Source of the DNA: Aurantiacibacter arachoides
GTDB lineage: Bacteria > Pseudomonadota > Alphaproteobacteria > Sphingomonadales > Sphingomonadaceae
Assembly: GCF_009827335.1 (NCBI RefSeq)
Contig: NZ_WTYH01000001.1
Location: forward strand, 2,046,001 to 2,110,000
Direction of reading: 5' to 3'
DNA length: 64,000 nucleotides
The notes beneath the pieces were generated by a model, which ran no database searches, had not been told where the DNA came from, and worked only from the letters and a program-made list of their open reading frames with translations. Both the position numbers and the translations under genes were made by a program. Shown one piece after another: positions 37,228 through 45,557 of the stretch (the stretch's first letter is position 1; every line of letters begins with the position of its first letter).

Positions 37228-37532
37228 CAAAGGAGATGGGCATGACGGTATCGGCACGATGGAACGGCAAGGAAATCGCCCGCAGCGACGACACGGTGGT
37301 GGTCGAGGGTAACCATTACTTTCCCCGCTCCGACGTGCGGGAGGATCTGCTGGTCCCCAGTGACACCACCAGTCACTGCCCGTGGAAGGGGGATGCCAGC
37401 TACTATTCAGTGCGCGGCGGACAAGACGTCAACACCGACGCCGCCTGGTTCTACCCCCAGCCCAAGGACCAAGCCGAGGCGATCCGCGATCGCATCGCCT
37501 TCTGGAAGGGCGTGGAGGTCATCGAGCATTGA
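37224..37532 (+). CDS. DUF427 protein
   Basis: 102 residues: SARWNGKEIARSDDTVVVEG, NHYFPRSDVREDLLVPSDTT, SHCPWKGDASYYSVRGGQDV, AWFYPQPKDQAEAIRDRIAF. The CPWKG-Y motif is diagnostic of DUF427, a small beta-sandwich of unknown activity often seen with redox or stress genes. Confidence 0.92.
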   Translation: MTKEMGMTVSARWNGKEIARSDDTVVVEGNHYFPRSDVREDLLVPSDTTSHCPWKGDASYYSVRGGQDVNTDAAWFYPQPKDQAEAIRDRIAFWKGVEVIEH

Positions 37533-37963
37533 ACGCCGCACGGTTGATTGCACAGCTCGGCCTGATCGAGCATCCCGAAGGCGGATGGTATCGTGAGACC
37601 TGGCGCGCCGACGCTGCGCCCGGTGAACGGGCGAGCGCGACGCTGATCCATTTCCTGCTGGAGGCCGGGCAGCATTCGCACTGGCATAGGGTCGACGCAG
37701 CGGAATTATGGCTGTGGCATGCCGGCAATCCCATCGAGATCGCCACCAGCGAACCGGACAGCGGCGATGTCGAGAGGCTGATACTTGGGCCAGAGATCCT
37801 GCAAGGCCATGCGATGCAGGCGGTGATCCATCCCGGCGACTGGCAGTCGGCGCGGCCCATGGCCGGAAGCCACGACTTTACGCTGATGAGTTGCGTGGTC
37901 TCGCCGGGGTTCGAGTTCGAGGGATTTACCCTCGCCCCGCCGGAATGGCGCCCGGACGCTTGA
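37529..37963 (+). CDS. cupin domain protein (DUF985)
   Basis: 144 residues from TTG, which overlaps the DUF427 stop (TTGA) and leaves no ATG option before the domain. LIEHPEGGWYRETWRADAAP, ATLIHFLLEAGQHSHWHRVD, AELWLWHAGNPIEIATSEPD, SCVVSPGFEFEGFTLAPPEW: the DUF985/Cupin_5 fold with the metal-site HSHWHRVD-E pattern. Enzymatic role unknown. Confidence 0.9.
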   Translation: MNAARLIAQLGLIEHPEGGWYRETWRADAAPGERASATLIHFLLEAGQHSHWHRVDAAELWLWHAGNPIEIATSEPDSGDVERLILGPEILQGHAMQAVIHPGDWQSARPMAGSHDFTLMSCVVSPGFEFEGFTLAPPEWRPDA

Positions 37964-37973
37964 GGCCGATGCG

Positions 37974-37998
37974 GGAACCACGCGCGCCCGGATACGCT
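37974..37998 (+). promoter_or_regulatory. EcfG-like promoter with one mismatch (GGAAC-16-CGCT)
   Basis: GGAAC at 37974, 16 bases, then CGCT at 37995, inside the only real gap (63 bases) of the small-protein operon and 28 bases before the PPOX gene. It matches the layout of the site at 35668. One base off consensus. Confidence 0.4.
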
Positions 37999-38026
37999 GG
38001 GTTTTAGACAGGATACGGAGAAGACA

Positions 38027-38500
38027 ATGACTGACACGGCCCCGACCAAGACCCTCGCTCAAATTGCCGAGGACATGAAGGACATCGACTTCTGCATGTT
38101 GACCAGCCGCGCACAGGACGGCTCGATCGGCGGTCGGCCGATGAGCAACAATTCCGAAGTGGAATACGAAGGCACCAGCTATTTCTTCACCACCGACGAT
38201 ACCCGCATGGTGGAAAACATCGCGCGCGATGCCTCGGTTGGACTGAGCTATGCGGGCAAGGCGGGTCTGAAGGGCATTGTCGGCGCACCGGGCATGTTCA
38301 TTCATGTCGAGGGTGAGGCAAACATCATCCGCGACAAGCAGGCCTTCCGCGACCATTGGGTCAAGGACCTGGAGCGCTGGTTCAAGCAGGGCGTCGACAC
38401 CCCCGGGCTGGTGCTGCTCGAGGTCGTTGCCAAGCGCGTCCACTATTGGGATGGCGAGGACGAGGGCGAAGTCAAGTTGCCTGCAACAGCCGCCGCGTGA
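38027..38500 (+). CDS. pyridoxamine 5'-phosphate oxidase family, general stress type
   Basis: 157 residues: LAQIAEDMKDIDFCMLTSRA, GGRPMSNNSEVEYEGTSYFF, TTDDTRMVENIARDASVGLS, GAPGMFIHVEGEANIIRDKQ. This is the split-barrel flavin-binding fold of 'general stress protein 26'-like proteins. It probably binds FMN or FAD; substrate unknown. A Shine-Dalgarno (GGAG) lies upstream, consistent with a new transcription unit. Confidence 0.9.
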   Translation: MTDTAPTKTLAQIAEDMKDIDFCMLTSRAQDGSIGGRPMSNNSEVEYEGTSYFFTTDDTRMVENIARDASVGLSYAGKAGLKGIVGAPGMFIHVEGEANIIRDKQAFRDHWVKDLERWFKQGVDTPGLVLLEVVAKRVHYWDGEDEGEVKLPATAAA

Positions 38501-38733
38501 CCGCATTCGAGGCGATCGCCGCGCTGCTCGATAGCCGCGCGGCGGACGCCACCATCTGCCCCAGCGAAGCGGCGCGCTTGCTGGCTGGTGCAGATAGAGA
38601 CTGGCGTTCCCGCATGGACGAGATCCATGCTGCGAGTGCCGATCTGGCCGACAAGGGTGCAATCGCGCTGAGCTGGAAAGGGGTGCCGATGCGCGCGCCC
38701 GATGGCCCTTACCGCATAGGCCGGCAACCGTGA
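38497..38733 (+). CDS. DUF3253 protein
   Basis: 78 residues from GTG overlapping the previous stop (GTGA). AADATICPSEAARLLAGADR, DWRSRMDEIHAASADLADKG, ALSWKGVPMRAPDGPYRIG: the DUF3253 winged-helix-like family, frequently coupled to oxidoreductases. No ATG is available near the domain start. Confidence 0.87.
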   Translation: MTAFEAIAALLDSRAADATICPSEAARLLAGADRDWRSRMDEIHAASADLADKGAIALSWKGVPMRAPDGPYRIGRQP

Positions 38734-39143
38734 TCCGCAGGACACTGCGCGTGGTGTTGGCGATGCTCTATGCCTTTGCAGGATGGAAGCATATCGTCGA
38801 TCCGGCGCCGTTCCTCAGGATCACCCCGGCGTGGGTATGGGCGCCCGACGCGGTCATCTTCTGGACCGGCGTGGCCGAAATTCTCGGCGCCGCAGCCTTG
38901 GTGCAGCCGTTCTCGCCTCGCCTGCGGCAGGCGGCCGGTATTGGCCTTGCGCTCTATGCGCTTTGCGTCTGGCCGGCGAACGTCAATCACATGATGATGG
39001 ACCTGGTCCGGCCCGATGGCGGATGGGGCATGGCCTATCATGGTCCCCGCATGATCGTGCAACCGCTGCTGATCTGGCTGGCATTGTGGGCCGGACAGGT
39101 AATCGACTGGCCGTTTGGGCCACGCGGCAAACCCGCCGGCTAG
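38730..39143 (+). CDS. DoxX family membrane protein
   Basis: 137 residues from GTG (GTGA overlap with DUF3253). Four helices: VVLAMLYAFAGWKHIVDPAP, AVIFWTGVAEILGAAALVQP, AAGIGLALYALCVWPANVNH, MIVQPLLIWLALWAGQVIDW. DoxX-like proteins are thought to take part in quinone-linked redox or thiol stress defence. Its TAG overlaps the TAG of the convergent dioxygenase gene in a shared CTAG. Confidence 0.85.
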   Translation: MIRRTLRVVLAMLYAFAGWKHIVDPAPFLRITPAWVWAPDAVIFWTGVAEILGAAALVQPFSPRLRQAAGIGLALYALCVWPANVNHMMMDLVRPDGGWGMAYHGPRMIVQPLLIWLALWAGQVIDWPFGPRGKPAG

Positions 39144-40402
39144 CTCCCCTTGCCCCCCACCCCGTAGTTGATCTGCGCGTTGCGGGTCTTCTGGAACTCG
39201 GGAACGCTCATCCCCTTCATGGCGGCATAGATATCGATGTTGCCGATGCCGGTGACGGCGCCCAGCTTTTCCAGCATGAAGAAGATGACCCCGTATTGGA
39301 TCATGCCGATCCAGTCGCGATCCCGCACCAGCGTGCGCTCTTCGTCGCTAAGGCCCGCCTCCTCCATCGTGGCGGCCTCGTCCGCCTTGAAGCGTCGCCG
39401 CACGGCAGGGTCGGTCAGCGAATGGAGAAAGTGATTGAGCCGAAAGCCCTTAACGCTGCGCTCGATGGTGAAGGGATAGGTGCCCGCCATGTCTTCGGCA
39501 CCGGCATAATCGTGCCAGGCACGTTCGCGGGTGATCTCGACTGGCTCCACCGGCGCATCCTGCGCGCGGTCTTCCAGAATCATGGTGGCGATCGGGCACA
39601 TGGAAGGCAGGAAATAGGTCTTGTGCGTGACCTCCACCTGTTCTGACAGGGCGCCGCGCATCAGCAGCCACATCACGACCTCCGCCCCTTCCCAGCCGCC
39701 GCGCTTCGCAAGCTCCGCCACGGTCATGTCGAGCAGGCTTTCAGGGTCCTTTTCCAGCCGTTCCATGAATTCGTGATCCCATTCGGGATTGTTGAAGCCG
39801 CAGGCCTCGCCGTGGACCTGGTGGCTGAGCCCGCCGGTTCCGGCGATGGCCACCTTTATGTCCTTGGGATAGCTGAGGATCGCCTGGCGCAGGCTGCGGC
39901 CGAACTTCCAGAACCGACGCGCGCTGGGCAGCGGCACCGTCAGCACACCGCAGACGACCGGCAGCAACTTGCAGGCCCAGCCGTTTTCCCGATCGTGATC
40001 GACCATGACTGAAAGCGGCGAGAACGCCCCGTGGTCGAGGGTCTTGCCCTGGAAATAGGAAAGGTCGAATTCGTTGGCGACCATCACCCGCGCGACGTGA
40101 GCGGCGAATTCGGGATCGCCGGCGATCGCCGGAATGTCACGTGGCCCGCCGCCCTCGTCGGCCGGGGCGAAACTCTCGCCCACTCCCAACGCAAAATGGC
40201 TGTAATGGTCGAAGAAGGCGGTCATGTGATCGTTGTAGATGTAGACCAGCACGTCGGGCTGCTTTTCCCGAAACCACGCCTGCACCGGCGCATACCCTTC
40301 GAAGATCGGTTTCCACACCGGATCGTCGAACTTGTTCGCATCCTTCGCAAAGGCGATGGTGGGAGTGTGCGACGTGGCGACGCCGCCGACGATGGTTGCC
40401 AT
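39140..40402 (-). CDS. gallate dioxygenase-type extradiol dioxygenase (LigB-LigA fusion)
   Basis: 420 residues, the length of GalA/DesB gallate dioxygenases. The LigB-like part starts MATIVGGVATSHTPTIAFAK with His12, then VLVYIYNDHMTAFFDHYSHF with His59, KTLDHGAFSPL with His124, GLSHQVHGEACGFNN with His194, and GGWEGAEVVMWLL with the acidic ligand (Glu238 or 241). The LigA-like tail begins about residue 305 (FRLNHFLHSLTDPAVRRRFK). It should open gallate with Fe(II) and O2 to 4-oxalomesaconate. No other gene of the gallate/protocatechuate 4,5-cleavage pathway is in the window, and protocatechuate or another catecholic acid is possible. Confidence 0.85.
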   Translation of the reverse strand: MATIVGGVATSHTPTIAFAKDANKFDDPVWKPIFEGYAPVQAWFREKQPDVLVYIYNDHMTAFFDHYSHFALGVGESFAPADEGGGPRDIPAIAGDPEFAAHVARVMVANEFDLSYFQGKTLDHGAFSPLSVMVDHDRENGWACKLLPVVCGVLTVPLPSARRFWKFGRSLRQAILSYPKDIKVAIAGTGGLSHQVHGEACGFNNPEWDHEFMERLEKDPESLLDMTVAELAKRGGWEGAEVVMWLLMRGALSEQVEVTHKTYFLPSMCPIATMILEDRAQDAPVEPVEITRERAWHDYAGAEDMAGTYPFTIERSVKGFRLNHFLHSLTDPAVRRRFKADEAATMEEAGLSDEERTLVRDRDWIGMIQYGVIFFMLEKLGAVTGIGNIDIYAAMKGMSVPEFQKTRNAQINYGVGGKGS

Positions 40403-40499
40403 CTGTAAAATCCTTGAAGCGTTGGCCAGACCTTATGACAGGTATTTCCCGTTCGTGAAGCCTTCGGATATGCGAAGCCGTATGGGGCCCGAGCAAAAC

Positions 40500-40533
40500 A
40501 AAGGGGCGGCGTGCCCACGCACACCGCCCCTTT
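40500..40533 (-). terminator. intrinsic terminator after the SWIB gene
   Basis: On the minus strand, AAAGGGGCGGTGTGC pairs with CACGCCGCCCCTTT, followed by TTTGTTTTG. Stem, loop and T-run fit an intrinsic terminator for the SWIB gene ending at 40562. It also blocks read-through toward the dioxygenase. Confidence 0.8.
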
Positions 40534-40561
40534 CGACAATCAAAACGGTTTGCCGAAAAAA

Positions 40562-40813
40562 TCAGCTCATGTGCTTGGAGACGGCGCCCGTCATCTTGAA
40601 CATGGAAATCTGGTCCTTGCCGATCACCGCGCTGAGCTTGTCATCGGGGTTAATCATGCGGCGATCCTTGGCGTCCTGCAGGTCGTTCGCCTTGATGTGG
40701 TCCCACACCTTGCTGGTCACCTGGGCGCGCGTCATCGGACCCTTGCCGACCACTTCTTCCAGTTCCGGCGTCAGGTTGACCGGCTTGTTGAGAGCGTTGT
40801 TCTTGGCAGCCAT
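40562..40813 (-). CDS. SWIB/MDM2 domain protein
   Basis: 83 residues: KPVNLTPELEEVVGKGPMTR, AQVTSKVWDHIKANDLQDAK, DRRMINPDDKLSAVIGKDQI, SMFKMTGAVSKHMS. A complete stand-alone SWIB domain, originally eukaryotic chromatin-remodeller-like, also found in chlamydiae and many alphaproteobacteria. Likely nucleoid-associated; function unproven. Confidence 0.94.
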   Translation of the reverse strand: MAAKNNALNKPVNLTPELEEVVGKGPMTRAQVTSKVWDHIKANDLQDAKDRRMINPDDKLSAVIGKDQISMFKMTGAVSKHMS

Positions 40814-40862
40814 TTATACTTTCCTTTCAGTCAAAAATTTATGCGTAGAAATCTAGCACCGT

Positions 40863-41465
40863 TCACGCTTCGTCGTCGCTATCGCCCCAGTCGTAATCCC
40901 CGCCTTCTTCGCGGGCGTAGGTACCCGTCAGCGTGGTGAAACCGATCACGTGGCCCTCCATCGCCGCGACCAGATCACTCCGGCTGGCACCCGGCATCAG
41001 CACCACTGGCAGATCGAGCGCGTAGAGCTGGAACACATAATCGTGTGCATCGTGCCCCGTGGGCGGGTCGGGCAGCAGCCATTCGGAATTGCCGAACGAA
41101 TTCTTGCCCACGCGCGGCGGCACTTCGCCTTCCAGCAACTGGCCCTTTTGCGGCGGCAGGCCCCAGACCAGCCAGTGACAGAACGGTTCCGGCGTGGGGG
41201 AATCGGCATCCTCCACAATCAACACCAGTTCCTGCGTGCCAGCCGGCGGCGCGGTCCATTCCAGCGGCGGGGCAACGGCATCGTCCTCGTCCGCAGTGAA
41301 GCTGGGATCCAGCGGCTCCCCATCGGCAAAGGCTGCGGACCGCAGCGCGAAGCCGCCCTTGCCCGCCAGGCCCTCTGCACCCAGCGATGCCACCACCAGC
41401 TTGCCATGTCCGGCACGCACGTTGCGCAGCAGCTTGCCGAGCCAGGCGGGGACGTGTTCGAGCAT
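40863..41465 (-). CDS. YbhB/YbcL family (PEBP-like) protein
   Basis: 200 residues. The PEBP core: FTADEDDAVAPPLEWTAPPA, ELVLIVEDADSPTPEPFCHW with the DPD-like ligand loop, LVWGLPPQKGQLLEGEVPP, GHDAHDYVFQLYALDLPVVL. It carries an extra N-terminal 35 residues and an acidic tail (GGDYDWGDSDDEA). Bacterial members bind phospholipid or small anions; the true role is unclear. Confidence 0.92.
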   Translation of the reverse strand: MLEHVPAWLGKLLRNVRAGHGKLVVASLGAEGLAGKGGFALRSAAFADGEPLDPSFTADEDDAVAPPLEWTAPPAGTQELVLIVEDADSPTPEPFCHWLVWGLPPQKGQLLEGEVPPRVGKNSFGNSEWLLPDPPTGHDAHDYVFQLYALDLPVVLMPGASRSDLVAAMEGHVIGFTTLTGTYAREEGGDYDWGDSDDEA

Positions 41466-41699
41466 GGGTATTCCTTCGGATAACAGCAGTTTTACGGATA
41501 ACGAGCGTCTGCTGTGGCGATTGGAACGCAGCTTTGCAAGCGCCTGCAGGCTTCAGCGTGTCGAAGGATGGGGCGTGCCAAGCGGGTATTGCCTGCAATC
41601 ATGCTGCCGTCGATGTGGCAGCTTGCCACGAATTCGCGCCAGGCGTAGGGTGCCGTGTGCGTGGGATTGCCTCATCACGCTGAATTCAAAGGGTCTTTC

Positions 41700-43124
41700 A
41701 TGCGCACCTCGAAATTCTCCGCTTCGCTTGCCGTCATTGCCCTGCTCGCCGGTTGCGGCGGAGGGGGCGGATCGAATAACAACACCGGCGGCGTGCCCAG
41801 CCCAAGTCCGACGCCGACCACGGCACAATGCTCGCTCTCGGCGCAGCAGGATTTCGTGCGCAACACGCTGAATACCAACTACTTGTTCCCCGAACTGCTG
41901 GACCTCAACGTCAACAAGGCGAATTATTCGAACCTGCAATCCTATATCGATGCGCTGGTGGCACCCGCGCGTGCGCAGGCGAAGGACCGCTTCTTCACCT
42001 ATGCCACATCCATCGCAGAGGAGACCGCGTTTCAGCAGAGCGGCGCCAGCGCGGGTTTCGGCTTCCGGCTGCGCTACGATTCCGATGCTCGCCGTCTGTT
42101 CGTCATCGAGACGTTCGAGGGCACCTCTGCCCTCGGCGCCAATGTCGATCGGGGAACCGAGATCGTAGGCATCGGCACCAGCGCCGCAAACATCGTGTCC
42201 GTGAGCAGCCTGTTTGCCAACGGCGGCGCTGCCGCAGTGAGTGACGCGCTCGGCCCCAGCACGGCTGGCACCACCCGCGTCCTGAGGGTGATTGACCAGA
42301 CCGGGGCGACGCGCGAGGTCAGCCTCAGCAAGACCGACTATTCGCTGGATCCGGTATCAGATCGTTACGGCGCCCGGATCATCAACGATGGCGGCAAGCA
42401 GGTCGGCTACATCAACCTGCGCACCTTCTCGGTCGCCTCCGCCGAACAGGATCTCAACACCGCGTTTGGCCAGTTCCGTGCCGCAGGCGTCACCGAACTG
42501 ATCATCGACGTTCGGTACAACGGCGGCGGTTTGATCCGTATTGCGGAACGCTTTGCGGATCTGCTGGGTCGCAACCTGTCCGGCCAGGTGTTCGAGCGGA
42601 TTGCGTTCCGTCCCTCGCGATCGGGCGACAACTCGGTTTACAACTTCAATCCCAACGGCAATTCCATCGCGCCGACCAAGATTGCCTTCATCACGTCACG
42701 CAGCACGGCATCTGCAAGCGAGTTGATCATCAACGGCATCAAGCCCTACGTTCAGGACATCGCGCTGATCGGCGACAATACCTTCGGCAAGCCAGTTGGG
42801 CAGGAGGCTTTCGATCTGGCCGCCTGCGACCTCAGGTTCCGCGCCGTGACGCTGGAAATCCGCAATCGCGACAATTTCGGGGACTACTACACCGGCCTCG
42901 CCGCTTCGGTGCCCAAGACCTGCCGCGCTGCCGATACCCTGAACGCGCAACTGGGCGATCCCAACGAATCGCAGATCAAGGTTGCGCTCGATTTCCTGGC
43001 AGGGCGTTCGTGCACGCCGATCTCGGCCAGCACTGGAGCCGCTTCCGTTCGTGATACCGGCCTGTTGCTGCCCACGGTGGGCGACCGCACGCCGACTCAG
43101 CACGAAGTGCCCGGCGCCTATTGA
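41700..43124 (+). CDS. S41 family peptidase, lipoprotein
   Basis: 474 residues from MRTSKFSASLAVIALLAGC (lipobox), GGGGGSNNN and a Ser/Pro linker. A PDZ-like stretch (ALGANVDRGTEIVGIGTSAA) precedes the S41 catalytic core: KQVGYINLRTFSVASAEQDL, TELIIDVRYNGGGLIRIAER, TKIAFITSRSTASASELIIN with the nucleophile Ser in STASASEL, and LIGDNTFGKPVGQE with the Lys. It should act as a C-terminal processing protease in the periplasm. Short linkers like this are typical of the sphingomonad form. Confidence 0.92.
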   Translation: MRTSKFSASLAVIALLAGCGGGGGSNNNTGGVPSPSPTPTTAQCSLSAQQDFVRNTLNTNYLFPELLDLNVNKANYSNLQSYIDALVAPARAQAKDRFFTYATSIAEETAFQQSGASAGFGFRLRYDSDARRLFVIETFEGTSALGANVDRGTEIVGIGTSAANIVSVSSLFANGGAAAVSDALGPSTAGTTRVLRVIDQTGATREVSLSKTDYSLDPVSDRYGARIINDGGKQVGYINLRTFSVASAEQDLNTAFGQFRAAGVTELIIDVRYNGGGLIRIAERFADLLGRNLSGQVFERIAFRPSRSGDNSVYNFNPNGNSIAPTKIAFITSRSTASASELIINGIKPYVQDIALIGDNTFGKPVGQEAFDLAACDLRFRAVTLEIRNRDNFGDYYTGLAASVPKTCRAADTLNAQLGDPNESQIKVALDFLAGRSCTPISASTGAASVRDTGLLLPTVGDRTPTQHEVPGAY

Positions 43125-43164
43125 TCGTGACGCGCCGCACCCGCTCCCGGGTGCGGCGTCGCGA

Positions 43165-43602
43165 TCATTGCCCCGCCTCGTCGCCAATATCGTCACCCTC
43201 GCGCCAGGCGCAGCCCTGCCGCTGTTCGCTGCCGATCTGGAGGGTGGCAACGAACGGATAGGTGCGATCGCTCATCCCGTCGGAACAGGTGCCCGGCGTA
43301 ATCGCGAGATCGACGGCAGCGCCCCCGCGCGTGCCGCTGAACGACACGCCGCCGCGCCCGGCGAACCGGGTGACCGCGATGGCCTCTCCGTCGCTGTTTT
43401 CCAGCGTGGAGTAGGTGAACGTGGTGCCTTGCACCCTGCCCCCCCAGAACGGTTCGGTGCCGACCAGCTTGATCACCGCGTCCTCGGCCAGCCCGGCATA
43501 GGGGCGGGTGTCCTCGCTGTCGCCGGGTAGGCCCTGCGACCCGGCCGCCCCGCACGCCCCCAACGCGGCAAGTATCGCTGCCATCGTCACAACCCTTCGC
43601 AT
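43165..43602 (-). CDS. lipoprotein of unknown function (COG3650-like)
   Basis: 145 residues with a lipobox (MRRVVTMAAILAALGAC). The mature part, VIKLVGTEPFWGGRVQGTTF, EAIAVTRFAGRGGVSFSGTR and PGTCSDGMSDRTYPFVATLQ with GCAWRE, follows the pattern of COG3650 'predicted membrane protein' domains (GTEPFW and a DGMSD motif). Function unknown. Confidence 0.8.
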   Translation of the reverse strand: MRRVVTMAAILAALGACGAAGSQGLPGDSEDTRPYAGLAEDAVIKLVGTEPFWGGRVQGTTFTYSTLENSDGEAIAVTRFAGRGGVSFSGTRGGAAVDLAITPGTCSDGMSDRTYPFVATLQIGSEQRQGCAWREGDDIGDEAGQ

Positions 43603-43711
43603 CGTCCGGCTCCTCGTGTGTTAAGCGTCAATCCCCCTTTCTCCCGGAACCGATGGGGGCGGCAAGTTTTTATTAGGCAAACCAATAACTACCGTTTCGG
43701 GAGACATCGGG

Positions 43712-44302
43712 ATGAACATCTCGCCCTGGATTTTAGGCGTTGCCGCTCTCGTTCCCATTGCCGGCGCCTTCGCCGGACAGGCCATGAGCACCGATCCCGT
43801 CGGTATCCATGCCGACGCCATCTCATCAATGCCGGCGCATTCCGGCATCACGGCCGGTTCCGGCGCGGAGCTTGAACAGCAGCGCCTGCCCGATCACTAT
43901 GCCATGGACACGCCGCATGGCCGGGTGGAGGTCGCCGATCTGGCGTGGCGCGGTCGTTATCGCGATCGCGCGCGTTACGGCTATCGCAGCGACTATTCAG
44001 ACGATCTGGATATCGAGGCGGAAATGGCGCGGATGGACACCCAGTGGGGATCACACACGGACTCCGGCAATGCCGCCGCTTTCGTTGGTGCGCAGCAGCA
44101 GCCCAATCTCGCCCGGGTTGAGCCGACCTCTCGCTACGCGGAAGCGCCGCACTACGCCGCCATGAGGGACGCGCGCACCGGAGAGGATCAGGTCCGCGCC
44201 GCAGACGCGCCGAGCCCCGCCGCCACCGCGCCCATCAGCATTGCCATCGATCCCCGCCCCCGGAATATTGACGTTGGCGTCGCCTTGGCGCTGACCGACT
44301 AG
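43712..44302 (+). CDS. hypothetical exported protein
   Basis: 196 residues. A short N-terminal hydrophobic segment (WILGVAALVPIAGAFAG) could be a signal or anchor. The rest is low-complexity and charged, with RGRYRDRARYGYRSDYSDDL, an Ala/Pro-rich middle and NIDVGVALALTD at the end. No domain recognised. It is divergent from the preceding lipoprotein. Confidence 0.6.
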   Translation: MNISPWILGVAALVPIAGAFAGQAMSTDPVGIHADAISSMPAHSGITAGSGAELEQQRLPDHYAMDTPHGRVEVADLAWRGRYRDRARYGYRSDYSDDLDIEAEMARMDTQWGSHTDSGNAAAFVGAQQQPNLARVEPTSRYAEAPHYAAMRDARTGEDQVRAADAPSPAATAPISIAIDPRPRNIDVGVALALTD

Positions 44303-44306
44303 CGGC

Positions 44307-44717
44307 TCACCGTTCGGGCACGCGCCCGAGCACGCGCACCGGGCAGAACCCGTCGCCGCCGCCCGCCCGGCTGGTAAAGACAAGGTTTTCCAGATCGCCA
44401 GTGCACACGCTCCCCAAACCGCGCGTTTCCAGCGCGAGGCGATTGGAAAAATCGAGTTCGGCGCACGGACCGGTCGTTTCCAGCAGAAAAGTCTCCCGCA
44501 GGCCGGTGTCGAGATAGATCCGCTCGCGCCCGGCGGAGGCGGAAGGTGCCCTTGCAAAATTGCGGATCTCGCGCTGCGTGAAGCATGCGCGCGAGGTGTC
44601 GAGGCTGGCAAGCATCTGCTCTTCGGTTCGGGGGTCGGCTGGCTCGGCCATTGCGCACCCGGTAATGGCCAACAGGATTGCGGGAATGGTGACCTTGGTT
44701 TTCAGGTGTACAGTCAT
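44307..44717 (-). CDS. DUF6491 family lipoprotein
   Basis: 136 residues from MTVHLKTKVTIPAILLAITGC (lipobox). TSRACFTQREIRNFARAPSA, RIYLDTGLRETFLLETTGPC, LETRGLGSVCTGDLENLVFT and GFCPVRVLGRV match the DUF6491 pattern: Cys-containing, with two probable disulfides. Common in sphingomonads and xanthomonads; function unknown. The frame is open much further upstream but that overlaps the divergent gene. Confidence 0.78.
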   Translation of the reverse strand: MTVHLKTKVTIPAILLAITGCAMAEPADPRTEEQMLASLDTSRACFTQREIRNFARAPSASAGRERIYLDTGLRETFLLETTGPCAELDFSNRLALETRGLGSVCTGDLENLVFTSRAGGGDGFCPVRVLGRVPER

Positions 44718-44830
44718 TGCATGATCCTCTCTCTGGACGAGCGCCTGTGACAGGCGTCGGTTCCAGACCAGCACCTGTCGGGACAACGCCGGCTTGCGAT
44801 GCCACCGCGTTTGCTCCACCTTCAGCGCCC

Positions 44831-45175
44831 ATGGCAAAGGCTTACCGAACCTTCGCGGAGTTCTGGCCGCATTACCTGCGTGAACACGCGCGGCCAACCA
44901 CGCGGGCGCTGCACTATATCGGCACCGCACTGGTGATTGCCGTCGCGCTGATAGCGGTGGTCAGCGGGTCGTGGTGGCTGCTGCTGGCCATGCCGCTCGC
45001 GGGGTATTTCTTCGCCTGGATCGCCCATTTCACGGTTGAGCGAAACAGGCCGGCGACCTTTACCTACCCTTTGTGGAGCCTGGCCGCGGACTTTCGCATG
45101 TTCGCCTTCTGGATCACCGGCCGCCTCGGCCCCGAACTGGAACGGGCAGGGGTGAACCGCACACGCGATAGCTGA
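44831..45175 (+). CDS. DUF962 (Mpo1-like) membrane protein
   Basis: 114 residues from MAKAYRTFAEFWPHYLREHA. HARPTTRALHYIGTALVIAV, WWLLLAMPLAGYFFAWIAHF, ERNRPATFTYPLWSLAADFR. This is the Mpo1/YGL010w family; yeast Mpo1 is an Fe2+-dependent dioxygenase that alpha-oxidises fatty acids, and the histidines HYIGT and AHFTVERNRPAT that could bind iron are conserved here. Confidence 0.9.
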   Translation: MAKAYRTFAEFWPHYLREHARPTTRALHYIGTALVIAVALIAVVSGSWWLLLAMPLAGYFFAWIAHFTVERNRPATFTYPLWSLAADFRMFAFWITGRLGPELERAGVNRTRDS

Positions 45176-45178
45176 GCC

Positions 45179-45469
45179 TCAGCGCGAGAGGCGCCGGTGG
45201 TTGGCGCGCACCGGCCCGCTGTAATGGCGCAGTGCCCTTGCGGAGAGCTGGGCAGGCGATTGCGCCACTCCGCCCAGCATCAGCGCAGGCCACAGCATCA
45301 GATTCGCCACGAACTTCTCGCGCATCATGCGCTCTGCCTCGCGCTCGGCAAGCTTGCCGCCGGCCATGATGCGCAAGGATCGCATCCACATGACTGAAGC
45401 CGCTTCGTAGGATAGGGACCAACTCTCCATCGCGAGGCTGGACCAGGCGGCGTGATCGGGTTTGGTCAT
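45179..45469 (-). CDS. conserved small protein, unknown
   Basis: 96 residues: SSLAMESWSLSYEAASVMWM, RSLRIMAGGKLAEREAERMM, REKFVANLMLWPALMLGG, ending with a basic tail. The helical pattern with W/M spacing and an ERMMREKF segment resembles a family of short helical proteins common in sphingomonads, somewhat phasin-like; I know no characterised member. It is convergent with DUF962. Confidence 0.7.
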   Translation of the reverse strand: MTKPDHAAWSSLAMESWSLSYEAASVMWMRSLRIMAGGKLAEREAERMMREKFVANLMLWPALMLGGVAQSPAQLSARALRHYSGPVRANHRRLSR

Positions 45470-45557
45470 GGAAGGCTCCTGGAGAACGACAGCCGGAGAG
45501 GTTCATGCTGCACTGCACAAACGACATCGAGCGTGATTTGCTCCCCGGAGCCGCGCT

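Noticed and set aside
44740..44764. GGAAC-16-CGCT on the minus strand upstream of DUF6491
   Set aside because: One mismatch and no additional support; kept out of the promoter list although position and orientation are right.
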